From the NCBI GenBank assembly GCA_910578115.1, contig CAJTPO010000058.1, forward strand, positions 1 through 27,423: DNA of 27,423 nt, given 5' to 3'. Positions 7,162 through 14,122 of the stretch are shown here, one piece after another. A program made the translations under genes and the position numbers. Origin of the DNA: an uncultured Lachnospiraceae bacterium. GTDB lineage: Bacteria; Bacillota; Clostridia; Lachnospirales; Lachnospiraceae. The notes under the pieces were generated by a model, which made no database searches, was not told the origin of the DNA, and saw only the letters and a program-made list of their open reading frames with translations. The number at the start of each line of letters is the position of its first letter. The first letter of the stretch is position 1.

Positions 7162-8784
7162 CTACACATTCGCTTCCCGGACCGCTTTCCTCACCCGCAG
7201 CACCATGGAAGGAGCCACAGACAGTTCATCCAGACCCATCCGCAGGAATTCTTCCGTCAGCTCCAGATCCGCTCCCAGCTCACCGCAGATGCCGGACCAC
7301 TTGCCGTACTTATGGGCATTATCCGTCACCAGTTTGATCATCCGCAGCACCGCCGGATGGTGTGGATCATAGAAGTCATCCAGCTTCGCATTCTGCCTGT
7401 CAAGCGCCAGTGTATACTGGGTCAGGTCGTTGGTGCCGATGCTGAAAAAGTCCACGATCTGCGCCAGTTCCTCGCTGACCATCACCGCTGCCGGCGTCTC
7501 GATCATGATGCCCTGCTCTGGTACCTTGTAGGGAATCTGCGCCTCGTCCAGTTCTGCCTTCACCTCATCCACGATCTCATAGATCCGCTTCACCTCGTCC
7601 ACGGAAATGATCATCGGATACATAATGGAAAGGTTACCGTAAACCGCCGCACGAAGCAGCGCACGAAGCTGTGTCTTGAAAATATCCGGCTGCTTTAAGC
7701 AGATACGGATCGCCCGGTATCCAAGGGCCGGGTTATCTTCTTTACCCAGATTGAAATAGTCAACCTGCTTATCGGCACCGATGTCCAGCGTGCGGATGAT
7801 GACCTTCTTGCCCGCCATGGTCTGAACCACCTGCCTGTAAGCCTGGAACTGTTCTTCCTCTGTGGGGAAATCGTCACGTCCCAGATACAAGAACTCACTG
7901 CGGAAAAGGCCGATGCCGCCCGCATCATTCTCCAGTACATAGCCCACATCGGAAACACTGCCGATATTGGCATAAATATTGATCTTCTGCCCGGAAGGCG
8001 TGACATTCTCTTTGCCCTTCAGGGTCTGTAAAAGTTTCAGCTTCTCCTGTTCTTCGCGGATCTTCTCCTCCACCTCAGCACAGATCTCCTCGGAAGGCTC
8101 GAAGATCACTTCTCCCTTGAAACCGTCCACCACGGCCTTCATGCCCGTGTGAATCTCCTCCAGATTCATGGGGACGCCGATCAGCGCCGGAATGTTCATC
8201 ATTCTGGCCAGGATCGCGGTGTGGGAATTGGTAGAACCGTGCACCGTCACAAAAGCAAGGATCTTCGACTTATCCATCTGCACCGTCTCACTGGGACTTA
8301 AATCGTCCGCCACGATGATGGAAGGCTCCATGGATGCCAGATCCACATCCTCCTGTCCCATAAGGTTTCTGACAAGACGGTTGGAGATATCTTTCACATC
8401 CGCCGCTCTGGCCTTCATGTATTCATCATCCATATTGGCAAACATCTCCGAAAAGTTGTCTCCCGTGACCGCAACCGCATACTCGGCATTGACCATCTCC
8501 GTCTGGATCATATTATGGATCGCGTCCAGATAATCGTCATCCTCCAGCATCATCTGGTGCACTTCAAAAATGGCTGCACTGGCTTCGCCCACTTCCTTGA
8601 CTGCCTTGTCATACAGCTTCTGCAGCTGTTCCTGTGCCTGCGTCCCCGCCTGCTCAAGACGGGCAAGCTCTGCATCCACGTCCGTGATCTTGGTCCGCTT
8701 TACCTGTTGGTCATCTTTCTTCAAGACCGCCACCGGACCGATAATAACCCCCTTATAAACCGCTTTTCCGGATAATTTCACCAT
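7162..8784 (-). CDS. ptsI: PTS Enzyme I (phosphoenolpyruvate-protein phosphotransferase)
   Basis: First enzyme of the sugar phosphotransferase system: takes phosphate from PEP and passes it to HPr in the cytoplasm. 540 residues, near the usual 570. The N-terminal HPr-binding and swivelling domain carries the phospho-His H188 in TNSHTAILAR. The C-terminal PEP-binding barrel shows GIGLFRSEFLYL, the QLRALLRAA segment, IGTNDLTQYTLALDR, and the catalytic Cys C500 in SGICGELGAD. A purine-rich AGGGGGAT precedes the ATG. It lies downstream of ptsH as usual, but 282 bases separate the two, filled by repeat copies B and A. A short upstream reading frame overlaps its start in another frame. A terminator follows at 7083-7136. 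Confidence 0.97.
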   Translation of the reverse strand: MVKLSGKAVYKGVIIGPVAVLKKDDQQVKRTKITDVDAELARLEQAGTQAQEQLQKLYDKAVKEVGEASAAIFEVHQMMLEDDDYLDAIHNMIQTEMVNAEYAVAVTGDNFSEMFANMDDEYMKARAADVKDISNRLVRNLMGQEDVDLASMEPSIIVADDLSPSETVQMDKSKILAFVTVHGSTNSHTAILARMMNIPALIGVPMNLEEIHTGMKAVVDGFKGEVIFEPSEEICAEVEEKIREEQEKLKLLQTLKGKENVTPSGQKINIYANIGSVSDVGYVLENDAGGIGLFRSEFLYLGRDDFPTEEEQFQAYRQVVQTMAGKKVIIRTLDIGADKQVDYFNLGKEDNPALGYRAIRICLKQPDIFKTQLRALLRAAVYGNLSIMYPMIISVDEVKRIYEIVDEVKAELDEAQIPYKVPEQGIMIETPAAVMVSEELAQIVDFFSIGTNDLTQYTLALDRQNAKLDDFYDPHHPAVLRMIKLVTDNAHKYGKWSGICGELGADLELTEEFLRMGLDELSVAPSMVLRVRKAVREANV

Positions 8785-8810
8785 ATCCCCCTGTCTCCTC
8801 CATCTTCATC

Positions 8811-8947
8811 TTTACCTCCATTCCGAAGCGTTTTACGCTGAGGACGCGAGCAGAATTTCAGATTCTGCTCTGCAATCAATAGAATTTGTGACGCTTTAGC
8901 ACAAATTCTTGGTTGAATAAATTGCTCATCAGAGAATTTATTCAACC
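8811..8947 (-). repeat. SD-carrying structured repeat, copy A (complete)
   Basis: Read on the minus strand: P3, a 12-pair stem of GTTGAATAAATT (8912-8923) with 8935-8946, capped by CTC/GAG (8925-8927, 8932-8934) around a 4-base loop with a bulged base at 8924; P2, AGAATTTGTG (8881-8890) with CACAAATTCT (8900-8909); P1, GAGCAGAAT (8848-8856) with ATTCTGCTC (8862-8870); P0, AGCGT (8827-8831) with ACGCT (8835-8839). Then TTCGG and a TGGAGG Shine-Dalgarno (complement of 8815-8820). Copy C has the same architecture with different but still complementary arms. Encodes no protein that I believe in. Confidence 0.85.
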
Positions 8948-9054
8948 TTACCTCCACGCCGAAGCAATTTTTTGCGAAACCTGCGAGCCAAATTTGAAAT
9001 TTGGCTCTGCGGTCAACAGAATTTGTGACACTTCGCACTCTGAAAATACTTTCA
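8948..9054 (-). repeat. SD-carrying structured repeat, copy B (partial)
   Basis: Tandem partner of copy A, directly after ptsH in transcript order. P1 is an 11-pair palindrome (8985-8995 with 8997-9007) almost identical to that of copy C. P0 is GCAA/TTGC around a T/A-rich loop. The 3' end is GCTTCGGCGTGGAGGTAA. Only the right arm and loop of P2 remain, and P3 is replaced by a short hairpin, TGAAA/TTTCA, at about 9040-9053, so this copy is internally deleted. It shares the AGGTAAGG boundary sequence with copy A. Confidence 0.8.
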
Positions 9055-9066
9055 CCTTACCTCTTC

Positions 9067-9324
9067 TTAGAGATTTGCCTCGAAAAATGCCTTGATCCCT
9101 TCAAATGCTGTATCCTCATCCGCACCTTCCACGGACACTTCCACATTCTCGCCGCACTTTACGCCAAGTCCCATCAGCGCCATCAGCTTCGTCGCCTCCG
9201 CTGACTTGCCGTCCTTTGTAATGGAAACCTTACTCTGGTATTTCTTCGCTTCCTTCACCAGAAGACCCGCCGGTCTTGCGTGGATTCCTACCTCATCTTT
9301 GATTACATACTCGAATTTCTTCAT
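9067..9324 (-). CDS. ptsH: Phosphocarrier protein HPr
   Basis: HPr of 85 residues. H15 in GIHARPA is the phosphate carrier between Enzyme I and the sugar-specific EIIA domains. The segment that in Bacillus reads KSIMGVMSLG is here TKLMALMGLG: position 46, the serine phosphorylated by HPr kinase for CcpA-dependent repression, is lysine, and position 52 is glycine. The protein can serve transport but should not be a target of HPr kinase at Ser46. An AAGGAGG site lies 9 bases before the ATG, and a strong promoter lies about 90 bases upstream. It is the first gene of the ptsHI transcript. Confidence 0.96.
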   Translation of the reverse strand: MKKFEYVIKDEVGIHARPAGLLVKEAKKYQSKVSITKDGKSAEATKLMALMGLGVKCGENVEVSVEGADEDTAFEGIKAFFEANL

Positions 9325-9413
9325 GTTGTGCTTCCTCCTTGTTTTGTTATTATTCCGATGATTCTTTTTTCTGTCCTGGAATCTTTCGTCGTTTTGTATA
9401 AATATATTACATT

Positions 9414-9442
9414 ATTATAGTATATAACAGGCACATTCACAA
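9414..9442 (-). promoter_or_regulatory. Promoter of ptsHI
   Basis: On the minus strand TTGTGA (complement of 9437-9442), a 17-base spacer and a perfect TATAAT (complement of 9414-9419) precede ptsH, giving a leader of about 80 bases. It starts 19 bases beyond the end of the LacI-family gene, so ptsHI has its own promoter. Confidence 0.75.
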
Positions 9443-9461
9443 GCCCAAATATTTTATTTTG

Positions 9462-10439
9462 CTACGCTTCCACAATATGATAGCCAAGCTTCATCTCCTT
9501 GGAGGCCTGCTGTGTCCCCTTTTCCGCCAGGGCTTCCATCAGCATCTGCACCGCGATCTCCCCGCTCTTTTCGTAGGAATAGTGCAGGGTGATCAGGGAC
9601 GGAATCGCCACTCTCGCAATCTGCGCATCCCCCTGGCCGCCTATCAGAATCTGTTCCGGAATCCGGATCCCCATTTCCCGCAGACGCCGCACCGCTCCCG
9701 CGGCCATCGTATCGGTGGCACAGATCAGGCCGTCCAGATCCCTGCATTTCTCCAGCAGTTCCCCGGCCTTCTCATAACCGGCCTGCAGCGTAAAATCTGC
9801 TGTCACGTAGTTTTCCGCCAGCTCCTCATGCCCCATATCGCGCACTACATCACAGAAAGCCCTGTACCGTTCGGCTCCCACCGCCACATCCTGTCTGATG
9901 GCGCCGATATAACCCAGTTTCTCTCTGCCCCGCTCGAAGAAAAGCCTGGTAAGATCATAAAACGCATGATAATCGTCATGAAACACACAGTTATACCCCG
10001 GCACCTGCTGCCCCACAATCACCACCGGAACGGAAAGATTTTTCAATATTTTCTTATGCTCCGTCTGAAACACGGTGCCTAACAGGATCACACCGTCCAC
10101 CTGTTTCTCGCTGAACGCATCCAGATACTCCAGCTCCTTCTTCGGGTCATTCTGGGTCACCGCCAGCAGCATTTGATAACCGTTCTCGTTGATCATGGAC
10201 AGGATACCCTCCACGATCCTGCCAATGGAGGCGGAAGCAATCTTGGGCACGATCACCCCGATCATCTTCGTTCGCTTTGTCCTCAGAGTCTGCGCCTGCA
10301 CCGACGGACGGTAGCCTGTTTCCTCCACCACCTGCCGGATCGCTTCGCGCTTCTTTTCCGAAATATATCCATTGTTGAAGTAGCGGGAAACGGCCGCTCT
10401 GGAAACGCCGGCCATCTCCGCAATACTGCCTATATTCAT
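9462..10439 (-). CDS. LacI-family transcriptional regulator
   Basis: Repressor-type regulator of 325 residues. The N-terminal LacI helix-turn-helix is IGSIAEMAGVSRAAVSRYFN (3-22), followed by the hinge region YRPSVQAQTLRTKRT. The periplasmic-binding-protein-like sensor (about 60-325) shows IGVIVPKI, VDGVILLG, DGLICATDTMAAGAVRRL and the closing ITLHYSYEKSGEIAVQML. The open frame extends to 10541, but the AAGGAGC/AGGGGG sequence before ATG 10439 and the domain start fix the N-terminus there. It follows the amylosucrase gene by 122 bases on the same strand and probably binds the operator at 12642-12655. The inducer is unknown; sucrose or a product would fit. Confidence 0.9.
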   Translation of the reverse strand: MNIGSIAEMAGVSRAAVSRYFNNGYISEKKREAIRQVVEETGYRPSVQAQTLRTKRTKMIGVIVPKIASASIGRIVEGILSMINENGYQMLLAVTQNDPKKELEYLDAFSEKQVDGVILLGTVFQTEHKKILKNLSVPVVIVGQQVPGYNCVFHDDYHAFYDLTRLFFERGREKLGYIGAIRQDVAVGAERYRAFCDVVRDMGHEELAENYVTADFTLQAGYEKAGELLEKCRDLDGLICATDTMAAGAVRRLREMGIRIPEQILIGGQGDAQIARVAIPSLITLHYSYEKSGEIAVQMLMEALAEKGTQQASKEMKLGYHIVEA

Positions 10440-10539
10440 CCCCCTGCTCCTTTTACACCCGCATTTTCCCTGCCGGTCCAAACCTGACGCCATTCTCTGC
10501 CCGCTCTCATCCGGGTCCTGCCGCGGCCTGCGGCTGCAC

Positions 10540-10557
10540 ATGAGCGCATCGGCTCAT
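10540..10557. repeat. Small inverted repeat between amylosucrase and lacI-type gene
   Basis: ATGAGC (10540-10545) and GCTCAT (10552-10557) flank 6 bases, directly after the amylosucrase stop. On the minus strand no T run follows, so it is more likely an RNA-processing or stability hairpin than a terminator. Confidence 0.35.
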
Positions 10558-10561
10558 TTTG

Positions 10562-12601
10562 TCAGGAAATCTTCTTCATATAGAAGAATCCGTAAGCCGG
10601 CATCTGCACATCGACAGGCTGTATCTTACTGCCGGTAAGCAGATCCACATATTCACCGTCCGCTTCCTTGATCCAGGCCGTCCTGTCATATTCGCTGAAA
10701 TTGAACAGACCGATCAGCTTCTCGCCTTCAAAATATCTGCCAATACAGAGAACCGCGTCATCCCATGTCTCGATCGTCCATGTATCCGCCTCCGTCATAA
10801 ATACCTTCTCACTCCTGCGGATCTGCTCCAGCTGTGCAAGGCCCTGGAACATTTTACCTTCCACCGTGTCGGGATCCTTCCTGTTCTCCGCCAGTTTCCA
10901 GTTCATCGCCCCGCGGTGGATATAACGGGAATCCGCCGCTTTGTTGGGATCCTCCTTGTAGGTATAGTCATTGACCTGGCCGATCTCGTCGCCACTGTAC
11001 AGAACCGGAATACCGGACTGCATGAACATGTAGGCGTGGAGCATCAGATCCATCCTCACCGCCCGCTCCATGGCCGCCTCGTCCTGCTCGAACCCGGCTT
11101 TCTCGATCCCGCACATGGAAGCGGTGGTGCCGCAGAATCTGGCGTCACCCGTGACCGGATCCGCATTGTACAGCTCGCCCCGGCTGGTGCTTTCCCCGGC
11201 ATACCCCTGGAAATAATCGTTCAGATACTGTTTGTGGGAACGCTCCCCGAACCCTTCCGTCTGCAGCGTGCCGTAGTCAAGCCCCCAGCCGATATCATCA
11301 TGACAGCGCAGATAGTTGAGGAACACATACTCTTTGGGCAGCCCGTTGACAATATCCAGCTGACGCTTTAAGAGCTTTACATTTCTGGTTGCTACCGTAT
11401 GCCACGTGGTGGCCATCGTGGTTACATTGTAGAGCATATGGCATTCCGGCTTCTCCACCGAACCGAAATAGGGAACCACCTTTTCCGGCTCCATAACCAC
11501 TTCTCCCAGAAGCAGCACGCTGGGACAGATGATCTCGCCGATGATACGCATCATACGCACGATCGTATGTACCTGCTGCAGATTACGGCAGGGCGTATTC
11601 AGCTCTTTCCAGATATAAGGCACCGCGTCGATGCGGATGATATCGATCCCCCTGTTGGCCAGATAGAGGAAGTTATACATCATATCATTAAACACTCTGG
11701 GATTCCTGTAATTTAAATCCCACTGATACGGATAAAAAGAAGTCATCACATAATGGCCGATATCCTCAAGCCATGTAAAATTCCCCGGAGCCGTGGTGGG
11801 AAAAACCTGCGGCACCGTTTTCTCATACTGGGCCGGTATATCCCAGCTGTCATAGAAAAAGTAACGGCTCATATACTCTCCGTCACCCTGACGGGCCTTC
11901 TGCGCCCACTCGTGATCCTCCGACGTGTGGTTCATGACAAAATCCATACAGACATTAATGCCCTTCTTATGGCAGGCTGCCGTCAGGGCGTCAAGATCTT
12001 CCATGGATCCCAGTTTCTCCTGCACTTTCCGGAAATCTGCCACTGCGTAGCCGCCGTCGGAGCGTCCCTCCGGTGTATCCAGAAAAGGCATCAGATGAAT
12101 ATAGTTCACATTACACTGCTCGATATAATCAAGCCTGGACTGTACGCCTTTCATATTGCCGGCAAAATTGTCGATATAAAACATCATGCCCAGCATGTCG
12201 TTCTTCTTATACCATTCTTTGTCTTTTTCCCTGTTTGTATCCAGCTTTTTCAATTCGTCATTTCTTTCCATATAGAATTGATACATCTGGTCGCACAATT
12301 CCGCAAACATGGAATCATTCTCATATAATTCCATATAAAGCCAGCGCAGTTCGTCATGGTGTCTGTGCAGTCTCTCCTCGAAGATTTTCGTCAGACCTTC
12401 ATCTGCTGTCCTATCTGCCGCTTCTGCCTTCCTGCCTGTTGTCTCTGCCACGGCCGCCTTGTCCGCTGCTGTCCTGCCGCCCTTCTTCTGCGCCGGTTTT
12501 CCGGCTTTCCCGGCCTGCGCAGATTTCTGTGCCGCTTCCGTCTGCTCCTTCAATGCCGCTGCCTTCTGATTCATCTTCCCCTTACCCATTGTCTGTAGCA
12601 T
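10562..12601 (-). CDS. Amylosucrase (GH13, sucrose-cleaving glucosyltransferase)
   Basis: Residues about 75-679 match the layout of amylosucrase, which splits sucrose, releases fructose and adds glucose to an alpha-1,4-glucan. The helical N-terminal domain begins at HHDELRWLYMEL; the barrel has FAGNMKGVQSRLDYI and the salt-bridge Asp in TPEGRSDGGYAV (D182) with its Arg partner in DSRYIHRG. Nucleophile D325 is in DIIRIDAV, acid/base E367 in LLLGEVV, and H434-D435 in CHDDIGWG. A short beta C-terminal domain ends the protein. No signal peptide, so it should be cytoplasmic. Residues 1-68 are an odd Ala/Lys/Glu-rich tail. The start is uncertain: a GGAGG abuts ATG 12601 and fits ATG 12589 or 12574 no worse. 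Another GH13 sucrose enzyme is the alternative call. Confidence 0.85.
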   Translation of the reverse strand: MLQTMGKGKMNQKAAALKEQTEAAQKSAQAGKAGKPAQKKGGRTAADKAAVAETTGRKAEAADRTADEGLTKIFEERLHRHHDELRWLYMELYENDSMFAELCDQMYQFYMERNDELKKLDTNREKDKEWYKKNDMLGMMFYIDNFAGNMKGVQSRLDYIEQCNVNYIHLMPFLDTPEGRSDGGYAVADFRKVQEKLGSMEDLDALTAACHKKGINVCMDFVMNHTSEDHEWAQKARQGDGEYMSRYFFYDSWDIPAQYEKTVPQVFPTTAPGNFTWLEDIGHYVMTSFYPYQWDLNYRNPRVFNDMMYNFLYLANRGIDIIRIDAVPYIWKELNTPCRNLQQVHTIVRMMRIIGEIICPSVLLLGEVVMEPEKVVPYFGSVEKPECHMLYNVTTMATTWHTVATRNVKLLKRQLDIVNGLPKEYVFLNYLRCHDDIGWGLDYGTLQTEGFGERSHKQYLNDYFQGYAGESTSRGELYNADPVTGDARFCGTTASMCGIEKAGFEQDEAAMERAVRMDLMLHAYMFMQSGIPVLYSGDEIGQVNDYTYKEDPNKAADSRYIHRGAMNWKLAENRKDPDTVEGKMFQGLAQLEQIRRSEKVFMTEADTWTIETWDDAVLCIGRYFEGEKLIGLFNFSEYDRTAWIKEADGEYVDLLTGSKIQPVDVQMPAYGFFYMKKIS

Positions 12602-12641
12602 CCTCCATTTTCAGTCAATATGTGCGGTCGCTTTCCGCATG

Positions 12642-12655
12642 TGAAATCGGTTACA
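12642..12655 (-). promoter_or_regulatory. cre/LacI-type operator upstream of amylosucrase
   Basis: The minus strand reads TGTAACCGATTTCA, matching every defined position of the Gram-positive cre consensus TGWAANCGNTNWCA, which is also the typical pattern for other LacI-family operators. It sits about 16 bases after the -10 box, a repressing position. Either the local LacI-family regulator or CcpA could bind it. Confidence 0.65.
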
Positions 12656-12670
12656 CTTTAATCCTTACTT

Positions 12671-12700
12671 ACTATAGCACCCTCTCGAAATATTTGTAAA
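12671..12700 (-). promoter_or_regulatory. Probable promoter of amylosucrase-lacI operon
   Basis: On the minus strand TTTACA (complement of 12695-12700) and TATAGT (complement of 12671-12676) are spaced by 18 bases; the register TTACAA gives 17. The start would lie near 12664, just upstream of the operator. Confidence 0.55.
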
Positions 12701-12851
12701 TTGGCAGATTTTCCAAATCAGGGACTGCAATTTTGTCTAAAATGCTGTAATCGATTCCACATCTTTTCAGACCGTTTTATACCTGATTTATGCTCCCGGT
12801 GCTTTCATGATCCGTTGAAAATCGAATAACCTCCAAAAAGGTGATTTGCTG

Positions 12852-12892
12852 CCCGGTTCCGGAGCGTCCTGCCGTCAGGACAATGAACCGGG
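12852..12892. other. Two-tier hairpin in the divergent intergenic region 12602-13045
   Basis: CCCGGTTC (12852-12859) pairs with GAACCGGG (12885-12892), and GTCCTG (12866-12871) with CAGGAC (12876-12881) inside it around a CCGT loop. TTATTATT follows on the plus strand, so it could be a weak terminator or an RNA structure in front of the ABC genes. The rest of this 440-base gap holds the amylosucrase promoter and operator on one side and the ABC promoter on the other; a 64-codon minus-strand frame there is not credible. Confidence 0.4.
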
Positions 12893-12989
12893 TTATTATT
12901 GGACCGGCCGAAACCTTTTCCTTCTGGCAGCTTGATTGTTGAGCAAACCAGGAAATCCATGAAATTTTCAAAACTCTACTGTTGGTAGG

Positions 12990-13017
12990 TGTTCATTTTA
13001 TCCATCCGCTGTATAAT
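12990..13017 (+). promoter_or_regulatory. Possible promoter of the HTH-ABC operon
   Basis: A perfect TATAAT at 13012-13017 lies 28 bases before the ATG. The best -35 candidate, TGTTCA at 12990-12995 with a 16-base spacer, is poor, which fits a regulated promoter. The XRE domain of the encoded protein may act here. Confidence 0.45.
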
Positions 13018-13045
13018 AGCAGTGGAAAGCGAGGTTTTTTGAAAT

Positions 13046-14122
13046 ATGGATCAAAAGAAAATAGGTAGTTTTATCGCTGCCCGAAGAAAAGACAACAGAC
13101 TGACTCAAAACCAACTGGCCGAAATGCTGGGAATAACGGACAAGGCAGTGTCAAAATGGGAAACAGGAAAATCAATGCCTGATCCGTCTCTGTTTCGTCC
13201 ACTGTGTGACCTGCTCCATATAACTTTGAATGAATTGCTCTCAGGTGAATTCATATCCGATGAAAACCTGAAAGAGAAATCTAATCAATTACTGCTTGAA
13301 GTCGTCACAAGCTGGCTTGGCAAAGATCAGTGGGAGAATAACACAAATACCTCTGTTCCAACCGTCCTAAAGATAAAAAATATCAGAAAAGTATATGAAA
13401 CTGAAAATACTGTAACCGAAGCCGTTAAAAATGTCAGCTTTGAAATCACCAAAGGGAGCTTTGTAGGTATCATGGGAGCATCTGGATCAGGAAAAACCAC
13501 CTTACTGAATATGATTGCGACAATAGATAAAGCCACCAGTGGGCAGATCGAAATTGATGGGTATGACATTGCAGAACTGACTGAAAATGATCTGGCATCA
13601 TTTCGCCGGGAGCATTTAGGTTTTGTATTTCAGGAATACAATTTATTAGACACCCTGACTGTCTATGAGAATATCGCCCTGGCGCTGACAATTAAGCGGA
13701 TACCAAAAGAGACCGTAAAACAGACGATTCTTGATTTAGCCGGCAAATTAGGAATATCTGAAATCCTGAATAAGTTTCCCTATGAGATTTCGGGCGGCCA
13801 GAGGCAGCGATGTGCCTGTGTAAGAGCAATTGCGGCAAATCCCGGCCTCATTCTTGCCGACGAGCCCACCGGGGCATTGGATAGTCACTCCGCAACACAA
13901 TTACTGGAAACATTCGTCATGCTCTGCCGCAAATACTCTGCTACCATTTTAATGGTGACACATGACGCCTTATCCGCAAGTTACTGTGATAAATTGTTGT
14001 TTATGAGGGATGGCGAAATCAAAGCATCCCTGGAACGGACACAGGAAAATAAACAGGAATTTTTCACTAAAATTTTAGATACTATCACAAAAATAACAGG
14101 AGGAGTTCACTATGTATCTTAA
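13046..14122 (+). CDS. XRE helix-turn-helix / ABC ATPase fusion protein
   Basis: A 358-residue fusion. Residues 1-64 are an XRE-type helix-turn-helix (IGSFIAARRKDNRLTQNQLA, then ITDKAVSKWETGKSMPD). A linker follows, and residues about 106-335 are a complete MacB/BceA-type ABC ATPase: Walker A GASGSGKT (144-151), Q196, signature ISGGQRQR (248-255), Walker B LILADEPTGALD (268-279), switch H306. The ATPase should energise the permease encoded next, and the HTH could let it report on or regulate its own operon. The frame is continuous, with no stop or frameshift between domains. It overlaps the permease gene by 11 bases. Codon use and GC are more AT-rich than in the sugar-acid and PTS genes, suggesting transfer. 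Confidence 0.9.
   Translation: MDQKKIGSFIAARRKDNRLTQNQLAEMLGITDKAVSKWETGKSMPDPSLFRPLCDLLHITLNELLSGEFISDENLKEKSNQLLLEVVTSWLGKDQWENNTNTSVPTVLKIKNIRKVYETENTVTEAVKNVSFEITKGSFVGIMGASGSGKTTLLNMIATIDKATSGQIEIDGYDIAELTENDLASFRREHLGFVFQEYNLLDTLTVYENIALALTIKRIPKETVKQTILDLAGKLGISEILNKFPYEISGGQRQRCACVRAIAANPGLILADEPTGALDSHSATQLLETFVMLCRKYSATILMVTHDALSASYCDKLLFMRDGEIKASLERTQENKQEFFTKILDTITKITGGVHYVS

Noticed and set aside
8778..9038. Minus-strand 86-codon frame between ptsI and ptsH
   Set aside because: It is translation of repeat copies A and B; the similarity to the extension of the lipoprotein frame comes from the repeat, not from a protein family.
8811..9054. CRISPR array
   Set aside because: Only two unequal tandem units, each made of internal inverted repeats, no regular spacers, and no cas genes in the window.
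12777..12971. Minus-strand 64-codon frame in the intergenic gap before the ABC genes
   Set aside because: It passes through a strong hairpin, lacks a ribosome site and has no recognisable domain.
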